A stretch of 64,000 nt of DNA, taken from NCBI RefSeq assembly GCF_018143015.1, contig NC_054758.1, positions 13,558,001 through 13,622,000 of the forward strand. The letters run 5' to 3'. The position numbers were made by a program, and so were the translations under genes. Under the pieces are notes generated by a model. It was not told where the DNA came from. It worked only from the letters and a program-made list of their open reading frames with translations, and did not search any database. The stretch is from Lytechinus variegatus. Lineage: Eukaryota; Echinodermata; Echinoidea; Temnopleuroida; Toxopneustidae. This document shows, in pieces, positions 10,362-22,215 of the stretch (positions within the stretch are counted from its first letter, which is position 1; each line of letters opens with the position of its first letter).

Positions 10362-13300
10362 ATTTTTACCTTTGTACAAGTAAATCAAAAATAATTTCAC
10401 GATAGACTTAGACATAATAATATAGTTACCTCTGTACATTAAATACATTATTTTTTTCTCGGCGATTTACATTACAATAACTGTTATTACCACGATCATC
10501 TGATGCTGGCATTCTCAACATTTCTTTTTCTTCTTCACTCCCTGGGACAGGGGCGGCAGAACCTATTTTTGTGGCGGGGAAGGGGTCAAAGCCAAAAAGG
10601 CACTTATATATCAAAATTGGCTTTTTGGTGCAAACAGATATTTTCAAAATGAGATTATTAACTGCCTGAAGTAGTTGTGTATTTGTAGAAATTAAGTTGA
10701 GCAAAGCTAGATATTTTGATTTAGGTTTTACTTCTCCGTGAGAAAGCGTAGCGAGCAAGCGCTTTTGAAAAAAATCAAGTCTGAAGTTGGAAAACTCGAT
10801 TTTGGGTCAATTATGGGACTTATCACTTTTAAAAGGACCTCCTTGCGTGATGTTGCCAGCACGAACCACGAGCTCAAACTTCTGGACATGTCGTGTAATT
10901 ATGAAGAAATATGTGTATCTAACTCATGAATTAACGCGAGCGTGAAGCGCGAGCTGAATTTTTTTTTATACTGACAAAAAAAATATGTTAAGGATTGCAT
11001 TTAGTGACTCAAAAATGGGATAGGGGTCTACATAACTCACTTGTAAAATAATGCGAGCGCAAAGCGCAAGCTAGAAAATTTATGATATTTCAACCTAAAA
11101 TTTGGACATTCTAAGCATTTTTTGTAAATGGGAACAGAATGAGTACTTTACTTAACAATAAAGAATAATTGATGCAAGCGCGATACAAAATTTTGTGCTT
11201 TTCGAACCTAAAATGTATCATCTTTTACTATAAAAAAGGGCGTATTTCAATTGAAAAAAGGACATTTTAGATTTTGAAAATGTGCATTTTTTCCTACAGG
11301 GATTTTTTGTGTTGTAAATAAATAATAAATAACACGTTCAACACAAAATCCTTCGTGTTGGGGGGGAGAGCACAAAGGGAAAGTTGAAATTTTCAAATGC
11401 TGACCTGAAAATGAGTCGTTTTTAGGTCCCTTGTCAGTTTTCATGTCAGTTTTTTCTGCTAACAGCCACTATGAACTTTGAATTCTCATTTCTTGTATCT
11501 TCTACACTTATTCTACCTCAAAACTGGAATATTTAAAGTTATATTCAAAAGGATATAAAATGGACGCACCCAATATCCTTAGTTGGGAGGAGGGTAAATC
11601 ATAATTATTTCTTGAAACAGTAAATAGAGTTCTCTATTAAAACATTATTCATTGACCAAAAAAATTACATTATTTATTTCCTTGAAACTGTAGTGAAATA
11701 AAATTCACTGGCGAACCATTATGATTAAAAAGAAGTAAATACTTTTTTTAACTTTGTTCTGTCAATCTGGACACTAGACCCAAACAAAATATATACAATG
11801 TAGAAAAGATGTATGCCTACTGCCTATCTATTTTGTAGTATCTGCCCAAGCAGCCAAATGTGTCACCCCATCTTTCTTGTGCCCTTAAATTTTTCTCCTA
11901 TTCTCCCATCTCTCTCTTCCCATTCCTATTTCTGTTTCTTGTTTAAAAACTATCAGAACCCCCCCCCCCCCCAAAAAAAAAAGAGAGAGAGAGAAGAAGT
12001 TCCACCACCAAGAAGAAACTTAGGAAAGGGGGAAAGGAGGAAAAGGAAAGAAAGAGTAAATGTGATATTATTTTCTGAACATATTGTCACAATCTATCAC
12101 ATAATTTTGCTTGCTCGTTCGCTTCAATCGCTTTCAACTTTTTGGCAGAAATTTTGCTCTATATGCATGAGCGGAAATCTGTCTTCAAAGGTAGGGCGGA
12201 CAGGCCTGGAAAAAAAAGCATTATATCGATTGTGAAGTGATGTATTTTTCTCCATCATAAAAAAACAAGAATAGTAGGGGGACATTTGATATTATATCCC
12301 ACATAGATTGAATCCTGCATTGTAACTGGTTCAAATAGCATCATGTGACCAATTATATTTCAACGATGGTGCTGTGTGACGTCAGACCTCGATATATTTT
12401 TCGCTATATACCAATATTCTGACGTCATTATTTCAGAAAACTAGATATTTAGCTAAACTCTCGGGCGCACCGGCCAGCGAGCTCTCTCTCCCGGCAAGTC
12501 CCGTGATGCGCGGGCGCAGGCACTAATCTGCGTTCCGCTGGGCGCGATTGCTCGGAGAAAAGTAGGTAATTCAACGCAAGTAACCGGACTTTTCAGGCTC
12601 AGCGCATAGATTTTGGTTATAAATTATTAAAAGTAGGATATAAAACAAATATATCATGCGTTTCATTTCAAAGCATAGTGGAAATTATTAATCCTCGGTT
12701 GGACTGGCAAAACTACTATATTTCACTCGGGAAAAATAGTAATTGCCAGACCAACCTCGGATGAATAATTCCATTATACTTTCTCAAAGCCTGATATATT
12801 TGTTTATTATTTTCCCCCAACTATTTTTGGTAGGTTCCGCCCATGTCTATATGCTATGCTTGGCCCCTTTTTTTTGGCTCATCATGCCATTGACTTAGCC
12901 CATTTGGATATGACAAATTTTAAGATTGTGTTTAAGTTTACCAAATCTTTTCAGAATATAATTTAGACTTAAAACATTCTTGTTAGCCAAAGAAAATAAT
13001 ACAAGGAAAATCCTAACAGAATAGAAATCAACCTTGTTATCATTCTTTAGAGTTCGTTTTTTTTTTAAGTATGAAAATTGTTGTCAAAATTGCAGTCAGA
13101 TCTGGCAGAATTATTCCTGTCATCAAATTACTATAATCTTTATCATAATCCTAATAATGATTATAATTAATATTGCCATTATCATCATGATTCATGATTA
13201 CAACACACTGCTAATATTGTTATTTTTCATCACTGTTGATTTCTTTGTGACATATGTGATGATAATTCTTGATGATTGTGATAATTACAATAGATGGCAC

Positions 13301-13586
13301 TGCTAGTGTACTTACTACTGCTACTGCTGACTGGTTCGTTAGTGTCATTAAATAAACAGAACAATAAATTGAAACATTAAAATTACTGATATAAAAACAA
13401 ATGAAAGTACAATAAACAAAATGCCATGAAAAAGCGTTTAATATGCCTTGAAATTTCAAGGCTCAAAATCATCAAGGCCAAGGCCCTCTAAAGCCCAAGG
13501 TTTAAATGTTCAAGGCCAAGGCATTGAAAAAGTTGGCCTTAAGGCGCCTTAAGGCCAAGGCCGAGCATCAAGGCACTACAACAATG
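10362..13586 (+). mobile_element. hAT-like element, copy C (lacks its left end)
   Basis: Nearly identical to copy A from about 5240 onward and ending with the same CACTACAACAATG plus ATATGAAT. The first 165 or so bases of the element, including the left inverted repeat, are missing because the copy starts at the duplication breakpoint. It carries the same nested 9-bp-duplication insert as copy A, at about 12167-12845. The tandem duplication therefore came after that insertion. Small differences from A include a short GC-rich insertion near 12460-12490. Confidence 0.75.
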
Positions 13587-14638
13587 ATATGAATGGTGTT
13601 ATAGTCAATAATTATATATTCTTCAAAGTCAGCACTGCTGCTATTGAATCGCGTAGTTCAGGCGACACTGCCAAAGGCACTCCACTTGTTATTGTAATAA
13701 ACAAGTTAATTTTGTGAAAGCTTTTGACATAATATACCCAAAACTGTATCACGTTTCACCTTTCTCTTTATCCTTTCCTTTCCTTTTGTATTTTCCTTTT
13801 CCTTTTTTTTTGGTCTTGAAAAATCTGAGGGGCGCTTGTCCCCCCACCCCACTTGTACGCCATTGTATATTCAAAATACAGTAGTAGAGATCAAGAACTA
13901 TTTCGAAAACTTTCAGTCATCTTAATTGTTCTCTTGTTTTTGAGAAAAGATAAGATATCCTCTCATTTGAGTTCAGAATTTCAGCAACAAACAAAGAAGC
14001 CTTCCTCGTTTTTCTCTTCTCCTTCTTCTCAATCTTCGTTCCACGTCTTCTTCTTCTTCGTTTTTATCTTTTTACTCTAAAGATTATGTTGGCTACTAAC
14101 CTCTATATTATTTCCAACAATATCCGTGAAACAGCTTGATCCAATTAACGACGCATCTCTTTCTCATTTTACAGAAATGAAAAGGTATCAATAATTGTCC
14201 AGCCACTCCGCCGTATACGTAAACACTATTTTACAGCAGCGCCAAATTTTTAACACACGTTTTTCACTTCTTTTGGGTGTGTCAGTACACCGACCCTGTA
14301 TCCACTTATGAGTTATGTTTATGAATTTTAACCAAGTTAACGCGAATCTATTCATGAGTACACAAATACACTTGGCAAAGAGAGGAATGTATGTTTTTCC
14401 GAGCTAGCTATAGGATGATTATTCATACCACATACTTAACATATTCAGAATCAAGGGCCCATAATCTGAATGAGTGGATCGCTCGATGATTTGGAACCAA
14501 GAATTTGGGGGGCAGTTTCATGAATAGAAATTCAGCACTGTGCAGTGACATAGAGAATATACCACTATTGTCAGATTGTAGTGTCGGCAATAAAAATTAG
14601 TCCGGGGGCTCAGGAAGTTTATTCAGCTGATCGGGTAC
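13587..14638. repeat. spacer S2, duplicate of 8401-9449
   Basis: Base-for-base like S1 apart from scattered substitutions and small indels, with the same start (ATATGAATGG) and the same end (GATCGGGTAC before the next hAT end). No gene seen. Confidence 0.7.
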
Positions 14639-17365
14639 CAGTCTTATAGTGCCTTGATGCTCGGCCTTGGCCTTGAGGCCTAATTTTTCAAAGCCTTGGC
14701 CTTGAACATTCAAGCCTTGGCCTTTAGAGGGCCTTGGCCTTGGCCTTGAGGATTTTGAGCCTTGAAATTTCAAAGGCATTTTCAAGGCTTTTTTTCAAGG
14801 CCTTTTGTTCATTACACTTTCATTTATATTTATATCAGTAATTTTAATGTTTCAATTGTTCTATATATTTAATGACACTAATGGTCCAGTCAGCAGTAGC
14901 AGTAGTAAATATACTAGCAGTGCCATCTATTGTAACTATCACAATCATCAAGAATTATCATCACATATGTCACAAAGAAATCAACAGTGATGAAAAATAA
15001 CAATATGTATTGGCAATGTGTTGTAATCATGACTCATGATGATAATGGCAATATTGATAATAATGATAATAAGGATTATGATAAAGATTATAGTTTTGAT
15101 GACAGGATTAATTCTGACAGATCGGACTGCAATTTTGACAACAATTTTCATACTTAAAAAAAATAGCTAACTCTAAAGAATGATATCAAGGTTGAATTCT
15201 ATTCTGTTAGGATTTTCCTTGTATTATTTTCTTTGGCTAACAAGAATGTTTTAAGTCTAAATTATCTTATAAAAAGATTTGGTAAACTTGAACACAATCT
15301 TCGATTTTGTCATATCGAAGTGGGCTATGTCAATGGCATGATGAGCCAAAAAAATTTAAGGGGCTAAGCATTGCATATAGAGCAGTATTTCTGCCAAAAA
15401 AAAAATTAAAAGCGATTGAAGCGAGCGAGCAGGCGAAATTTTGTGATAGATTGTGACAATATGTTCACAAAATGATATCACATTTAGTGACTTACTCCTT
15501 TTCCTTTCCTGTGTTCCGCCTTTTCGAAGTTTATTCTTGGTGGTGGAACTTCTTCTCTCTCTCTCTCTTTTTTTTGGGGGGGTTCTGATATTTTTAAAAC
15601 AGGAAACAGAAATAGGAATGGGAAGAGAGAGATGGGATAATAGGAAAAATATTTAAGGGCATAAGAAAGATGGGGGTGACACGTTTGGCTGGTTGGACAG
15701 AATATACTACAAAATAGATAGGCAGCAGGCCTATTAAAGTAATCATAACTTCTTTTTAATCATAATGGTTCGACAGTGAATTTTATTTCACTAGAGTTTC
15801 AAGGAAATAAAAAATGTAATTGTTTTTGTGTCAATATGGTTTAAAAGATAACTTTATTTTACTGTTTCAAGAAAGAATTAAGATTTACCCTCCCCCAACT
15901 AAGGGTATTGGGTGTGTCCATTTTATATCCTTTTGAATATAACTTTAAATATTCCAGTTTTGAGGTAGAATAAGTGTAGAAGATACAAGAAATGAGAATT
16001 CAAATTTAAAAGTGGCTGTAAGCAGAAAAAACATGAAAACTGACAAGAGACCTAAACATGACTCATTTTCAGGTCAGCATTTGAAAATTTCAACTTGTGC
16101 TTTGTGCTCTCTTGCCCCACCCCTCCCCCAACAAAATGTATGAAATTATGCACTCTTCCAAAATCTAAAATGCCTTTTTTTTCAATTGAAATACGCCCTT
16201 TAAAAAAATACCCTATTTTAGAGTAAAACATAATACATTTTAGTTTAAAAAATAATCAAATTTTGGATTGCGCTTGCATCAATTATTGTTAAGTAAAGTA
16301 CTCATTCTGTTCTCGTTAACAAAAAAATGCTTAGAATGTCCAGCTTTCAGGTTGGAATATCACAATTTTTTTAGCTTGCGCTTTGCTTCTGCATTATTTG
16401 ATTAGTATATTACATGTATGTAGGCCCCTATTCTATTTTTGAATCACTAAATGCAGTCCTTAACAGCTTTTTCTGGTCAGTATATCAAAAATTTCAGCTT
16501 GCGCTTCACGCTGGCATTAATTCTTCAGTTAGATACACATCTTTTTTCATGATTACAAAAACAGCTCCGAACATTTAATTTTCCTTTTTTATTACACGAC
16601 ATGTCCAGAAGTTTGAGAACATCACACAGGGATGCCGTCTTAACAGTGATTAGCCCCATAATTGACCCAAAATCGAGACTATCAACTTCAGACTTTTTTT
16701 CAAAAGCGCTTGCTGGCTACGCTTTCTCGCGGAGAAGTAATACCTAAATCAAAATATCTATCTTATCAATTAGGAATCACTTAAAAAAGGCTTTGCTCAA
16801 CTTAATTTCTACAAAACACAAAGTTAATAATTTCATTTTGAAAATATCTGTTTACAACAAAATGCCAATTTTGATATAAAAGTGCCTTTTTGGCTTTGAC
16901 CCCCCCCCCCCCCCCCTCAAAAAAAAAAGGTTCTGCCGCCCCTGTCCCTGGGAGTGGAGAGAAACAAAATAATGTTGAGAATGCCAGCATCAGATGATCG
17001 TGGTAATAATTATTATAATGTAAATCGCCTTGAAAAAATAATTTATTAAATGTACAAAGGTACATTATTATTGTAATGTTATGTCTAAATCTATAATGAA
17101 ATTATTTTTGTTTTACATGTACAAGGGTCAAAATTTTTGCTCGGTTGGTTCGTTCGCTTACATACATTTGCCATGTGTGATGTCTGCCGCCTAAGCATTG
17201 TTAGCTAATTGTTTTGAATATTTCAAGTTTGAAATGCCTTGGCCTTGAGGTTTTCAGGCCTTGGCCTTGGGTTTCCATGCCTTGGCCTTGGCCTTTGATG
17301 TTGAAGCCTTGGCCTTGGGTATTGAAGCCTTGGCCTTGGAGGTTTGAGTCTTGACTACAACACTG
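14639..17365 (-). mobile_element. hAT-like element, copy D, full-length inverted and more diverged
   Basis: Runs from CAGTCTTATAGTGCC through the complement of the whole element to GACTACAACACTG. It lacks the nested insert of copies A and C and differs from them by many more substitutions than A and C differ from each other, so it is an older, separate insertion. Its flanks (TCGGGTAC on the left, CATTCTAC on the right) do not form a target duplication, which points to rearrangement or loss at the right side. No transposase frame is visible. Confidence 0.7.
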
Positions 17366-17640
17366 CATTCTACACGAAAGAGGATATTAACGAGAACATT
17401 GATATACTTCATAACAGTATTAATGTCTTAACTTGCTTAGATATAGGGAAAATACCTCCAAATGTATCCCCCGAAATCGCGATCAAAAGCCACCAAAAAA
17501 GCAATCTCCGTCACTAGTCACACTAGTGATACCGAATGCTTCAACTACTTATTTTTTATATATATGGTATACAATTTGTTTTTGTTTGATGGAAGTGAAA
17601 TAAATAAAATTGAATTGAATTGAATACAATGCGCTCGCTG
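17366..17640 (+). mobile_element. possible 3' end of a LINE
   Basis: Ends in AATAAATAAAATTGAATTGAATTGAA-like pentamer repeats, as at the 3' tails of CR1/L2-group LINEs. Just upstream, 17368-17515 is open for about 49 codons (beginning FYTKEDINENIDILHNSIN), then stops. This could be the tail of a LINE protein or a remnant of something else. I do not recognise the peptide. A similar TTGAA tail closes 21541-21660. Confidence 0.35.
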
Positions 17641-17884
17641 GCATGCCTGTCAAAAGGGTACAATAGACTCAATCGGTCTTGCCTCGCCTTTGTTGGTGTG
17701 ACTAGCACGCACAAATGCATGTTATGAACGTCGCGATAGAAAAGTGTATATTATATTACATTTATGGGCACCAGGGCAAAAGGCGTGTTTTACATATTAA
17801 AGCAACTTTTATGCCAATGAAACCTCTTGGAAAAGTCAGAGGAGGCATTACTCTGCATGTCGCAGATAATTACATTCGGACACC

Positions 17885-19167
17885 TTAAAACATAATGATA
17901 ATAATAATTATACTTGCTTATATAGCGCTTAATACTTACTATGTCAGAAGTCTCTAAACGCTCTACAGTATATGCAGCATAATTACCCTGGCTATAGCAG
18001 TGCAGCTGTTACGCGCGCTGCGTTTCAAGGAATAAATTCCTGCCAGGAACATAGTCCCGCAAGAGCCTGTCGAAAGTATCCCACCCTTATCCGAAGCTTA
18101 ACTATTAAAATATCTTGCTTTTTGGAGCCCTCAATGTGGCAAAATGATGCCTTGGATAGGTAAAAAAACAACATTTATTTTCTTGAAATCACTTGGAGAC
18201 GGAAAAGTAGGCTTTTCTCTATCAGCTACATTTAATGAAGGGAGGGCACAGCAAAGCCTACCCTCTCAGGGGTTGCCCCAAATCACCCAGCCCCTTTTTC
18301 GTATTTTGCCCATTTCTTGGAAAATTCGACATTTTGGAGCCACGGAAAGGGGGCGGGGGACTTCAACATCCCCCTGAGGCTTCGATGTGCCAGCACTTCG
18401 TTATAATGTAGCAGATGGAAAAAACGGCTTCTCCTATACAAGTGGTTTTAATACAATGAATGTGATTTGCAATATAGGAGAAACATCTTCATCAATATGG
18501 GCTCCAAATTCGCAGAATTCCTAAAAGTAAAATACGGAATAGGTGTGGGTGATTTCGGGAGCCCCTAACGGGGGTCGGCTCCGGTGCGAGCACGTTTTCA
18601 AACACTGTTAGAAAAAATAAAAGAAGTTCCTGCAGCAGAGGCTCGAGAACACCTGTAATCTTACCGAATTGCGTAATCTTACAGGAAATTGGTATTTGAT
18701 GTATGGAATCTTACAAATTTCCTTGAATAAAACACCCTTTTCCCCTTTTTAAACAGACCTGTTCTGTTAAATTGCAGAAAAATTCTTGTTTTATGAATTT
18801 ACAGAATGATTCTGTTATTGCTTTCTACAAAATCTTCTGTTTATTTTCTGTAAAATCGCGGGTTTTAACAGTGAATGAAGCTGATATAAAAAAAAATCCT
18901 CCTTTTTGTCTCTCAGGAGTTACAAAACAATGCAAGTGACTTTTTCTGCAAAGCAGAAACGTCGTTTGTCATGTTCGTCTCAATGGGCGCCTAAATGTCG
19001 CATATTCCTAGAAATTGGCAAAATATGAAATAGGGGTTGGTTGAATTGCCATAAAAACTTTGAAAGTTTATGGATCTAGTTCATGAAACTTTGACATAAG
19101 AGTATCAAGTATCAGTGAGTACCCTGCATGAGCTTCAGTTCACATGACCAAGTGAACTGTCATTCAA
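17885..19167. repeat. composite repeat, copy 2 (SINE fragment, shared block, AGGTCA unit)
   Basis: 17885-18045 is the end of the SINE family seen at 23128 (TATAGCGCTTAATACTTAC through CCTGCCAGG). From 17972 to 18602 and again from 18874 to about 19167 the sequence matches 3966-5020 in the same orientation, including the unit with TGGATCTAGTTCATGAAAC. It differs by one clean insertion (18603-18873). The match ends at GGTCATATCCGGGG, where the ATTCGG-rich element begins. Frames such as 17972-18163 and 18144-18377 are not preserved between copies and are not called. Confidence 0.65.
18603..18873. mobile_element. 271-bp MITE with CACTGTTA ends and an empty site in this window
   Basis: Starts CACTGTTAGAAAA and ends TTTTAACAGTG. 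The paralogous block at about 4600 reads straight through (CTTCAAATGAAGC) where this copy reads TTTCAAA, insert, AATGAAGC. The insert is therefore one event with a very short (about 2-bp) duplication. The interior has no coding potential. Confidence 0.7.
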
Positions 19168-19406
19168 GGTCATATCCGGGGAGGGAGAACATGAAGTCCT
19201 GAAGCCTCCTGTATTGATTCGGGGAGCTCCCCAAAACAGAAACGAATAACTTCCGAATCAGGCCATTTCGGGCAGAATCGTTCCGAATTTATTTGGAAGA
19301 ATTCGGTTTTTTGGTGTAGCCCTTTCTTAAGAGTTAGCGGCACGGGAACGGAATCATCTGTGAATCCATCTAAATACACTTGTTCGGGAGGTTTTAAGGA
19401 ATATTC

Positions 19407-19620
19407 TGTTTTGCCTTCGCAAGTGCGAGAAAATTCGAAAGGGATTCGGGAACATTAGCTGATGAATTCGGCTCATATTGAAATGTTCAAAACCAGCCGA
19501 ATACCCCCCCCCCTGTTTTGCCTTCGCAAGTGCGAGAAAATTCGAAAGGGGTTCGGGAACATTAGCTGATGAATTCGGCTCATATTGAAATGTTCAAAAC
19601 CAGCCGAATACCCCCCCCCC
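19407..19620. repeat. two tandem 107-bp units
   Basis: The block from TGTTTTGCCTTCGCAAGTGC to the C run after CAGCCGAATA occurs twice head to tail, almost identical. The C run is longer in the second copy. It looks like a recent local duplication. Confidence 0.75.
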
Positions 19621-20814
19621 CCCCCCCGTCTTCCCGAATGTGACCACAACAAATTTCACTCGGGCCACATTTGGGATGGATTCGGATGACATCCGGTTGG
19701 CATTTGGAGTTTTCTGGGCAGGCTCGAACCATTATTCTGGGCGTAACCGTCTGAGCTCGGCGCATCCGTTCCGACTCGTGTCAACGTTCGGGTCGTCGTT
19801 TGGTTGTAATAAGAGCCATCGGGTCACATTCGGCTGGATTCTGAACACACTTCGGTCGATTCTTGCAACTATTCGTGTTGGCATGAGGCTTTATTCGGGA
19901 TGGCCAAAATTGATTTGGTCAATTTTTGGCGATTCTGTGCTCTATCGGGACCTATTCCGGACCCATTCTGCTCTACTTGGAGAGCTCCCCAAATCCATCC
20001 GAATCAGGCCATATTCGAGCAGAATTAGTCCGTATTTATTCGGGAGAATTTGGTTTTGGTATAACCCTAAGCTTAATTAAACCAGGATGACGTCATGTAT
20101 TCATGCGACTGTACTTTGCCTCTCCTCTGAATGTTTAGCACAGTGTTGACCACAGTAGCATCCTATTCTGGTTTGTCGTCTAGAAACGGATTGCCTACTT
20201 AAAACATGGATTACACGGGAACCAAATCAGCTGCAAATCCATTCGAACACGTATTAGGGTGGATTTGGGAGTATTTTGTTCTCCCTCCCCGAATGCAAGA
20301 AAATTTAGGAGGAATTGGGAACATTCTTGGAGAGATTCAGCTCGTTTTGAAAATGTTCAAAACCAGCAAATATCCTCCAAAATACTCCCGAAATGTGTCC
20401 ACGGCAAATTTTATTCGGGTCACATTAGGGATACATTCCGATGGAAATCGGTTGGATTTTGGGAGGTATTTGGGGGTATTCTGGGCAAATTAAGACCTAT
20501 TCGTATTGTGGAGTAAAGGTCCGAATCTTACCTCCCCATACCGTACGAATCATTAGAATACAGAGAAGAATATAGATGAGTGAGCCGCATAAGCCAGAAT
20601 ACGGAAAAATTGCATCCAAATAGCAGCCGAATCGGTCAATTTGAGCCCAAATCGGACGATTCTGGTGTATTTTTCGGGAAATTCGGTGGCGTCCTTGGCG
20701 AATTCGGGCATAATCGTTCCGTTTCAGGGTCGACATTCGGGTCGTCATTTGGCGATAATCGGAGGATTCGGGCTAAATTCGGCTCGATTCTGGCCGCCGT
20801 AGGCCCAGCTAAAA

Positions 20815-21325
20815 CCCCGTCACACTAGAGGCGGAATGAGCCGGAATGCCGTCGGAATGAAAATTCTTGGTACATTCCTGGATATTCGAAGCGCATTCTA
20901 AAAGTTCTGACTGTATTCTGAGTGCATTCCAGACATTCGGGTCCATTCTTGTGACCGGCCCGAATGTTTTGCTCATGTTCAAAACTTTCGAAGTGCATTC
21001 GAAGTGGAGAAATATCGAACGACATTCGAAGTGCATTCTGACTGCTCTCTGACTGCATTCTAAATATTCTTACGACATTCTAAGAGCATTCGAGGCATTC
21101 TGATCGCATTCTAGAGAAAACCGAATCGCATAAAACGTGGCCAGCTGCTGTTGTAACGTCATTTGGCAGTAGAAGTCACCCGGTCATGTCGCAAAAAAGG
21201 GAGACATTTTTGCAAAAGTAGTGAAAATTTCAAATTCCCTCCCGAATGTGGCACGAATTTTGAAAGTTCTTCATTCCGGCTGGTTCTGCTCGATTCCTGC
21301 TGATTCCGAATAAGTGTGACGGGGG
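20815..21325. mobile_element. foldback element with CCCCGTCACACT ends
   Basis: Ends are CCCCGTCACACT and its inverse (AGTGTGACGGGG). The interior is full of short repeats such as GCATTCTA, GAAGTGCATTC and TTCTGACTGCATT. It interrupts the surrounding ATTCGG-rich sequence, which resumes after 21325. No protein is encoded; frames on both strands arise from the repeats. Confidence 0.65.
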
Positions 21326-21540
21326 TATTAATGCGGGACGGCCAATATTAATTCGGGTAGATTCTTAGGGATTCTGCTCTGATTAAGAACTTATTCAGAC
21401 CCAATCGTCTCTAATTCAGGGTACTCCTCGAATCAGAGAGGAATAGGTTCCGAATCCTTCGAATTCATCTGAATCAGGCCATATTCGGGCAGAATCGGTA
21501 CAGATTTATGAGGGAGAATTTGGTTCTCGAGTAACCCTGA

Positions 21541-21660
21541 TTTAATTGTATTATAAAAATGATTTAAATGTTATATTTTGTAAATATGTATATTGAACTA
21601 TCATTGTCAATGTAAAAAGACTGAAAGAGAAAATAAATGAATTGAATTGAATTGAAAAAA
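21541..21660 (+). mobile_element. LINE-like 3' tail
   Basis: An AT-rich stretch ends with AATAAATGAATTGAATTGAA and an A run. This short-repeat tail resembles the 3' ends of CR1/L2-type LINEs, but no coding part is attached. Confidence 0.4.
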
Positions 21661-21947
21661 AAGTAAAGTCTCGATCCGGACTGCTTGCTTGATGCTTGAA
21701 GTATTTCTGGGTCTACAATCCCTCCTCACGGTGAAGCTGCTGGTATTGATATTTACCTGTAAATTCATGACTTTAAATCCCAATAAATCCAGTATAATAT
21801 AGCCTTTGAAAAAAAAATTATGATAGGTCTTTAAATTATTTTTCTTTATTTTTTATTATAACAAATTGAAGTAAATTACAATTTTTTTACAAAGGATCAT
21901 TAACATGATTAAATGATAGCAAAGCACATAAACACGCGTTGGTTAAT

Positions 21948-22215
21948 AAAAATAATAATAGCTGGATTTCTAAAGCGCTTTTTGCCAGAGGATACCAAGT
22001 ACTGCTATTATTACCCCGGCTTTAGCTCGAGCTACCATCACCGGCGCTCATTGAATGCAAGTAATTACTCATGCCGGGTACCAATTCACCTCACCTGGGT
22101 CGAGTGCAGCACGGTGTAGATAAAGTTCTTGCTGAACGCCATGGCTACGATTCGAACCCACGACCCTCTGTTTCAAGGGCAAGAATCAGAACCGCTAGAC
22201 CACGACGCACCCACA
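21948..22215 (-). mobile_element. tRNA-derived SINE, minus strand
   Basis: Read on the minus strand, the head (22215 down to about 22140) looks like a tRNA. It has an A-box phrase TGGTCTAGCGG followed about 35 bases later by the B-box GGTTCGAATCG, an internal RNA polymerase III promoter. The body shares TTACCTCACCTGGGTCGAG-like sequence with the SINE at 23128-23673, and the far end is the short AATAATAATAG tail. The non-tRNA body and tail mark it as a SINE and not a tRNA gene. Confidence 0.7.

Larger units (their letters stand above)
19168..21540. repeat. ATTCGG-rich repeat element
   Basis: Dense in ATTCGG/CCGAAT motifs. The phrase GAATCAGGCCATATTCGGGC and its continuation recur in the same orientation near 19256, 20005 and 21473, so the element contains partly repeated modules. 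A 107-bp unit is duplicated in tandem at 19407-19620, and a related but diverged unit lies at 20280-20390. A foldback element is nested at 20815-21325. Open frames on both strands (for example 19640-20080) come from the motif repeats and show no family resemblance. Confidence 0.6.

Noticed and set aside
14639-17365. right-hand member of one giant transposon with 3 kb inverted ends (A to D)
   Set aside because: A has its own 8-bp duplication and D is more diverged, so they are separate insertions in opposite orientation.
19640-20080. 146-codon frame
   Set aside because: Composed of repeated ATTCGG words, with no domain, inside a transposon-like element.
22140-22215. free tRNA gene on the minus strand
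   Set aside because: The tRNA-like part is followed directly by SINE body sequence shared with 23128-23673.
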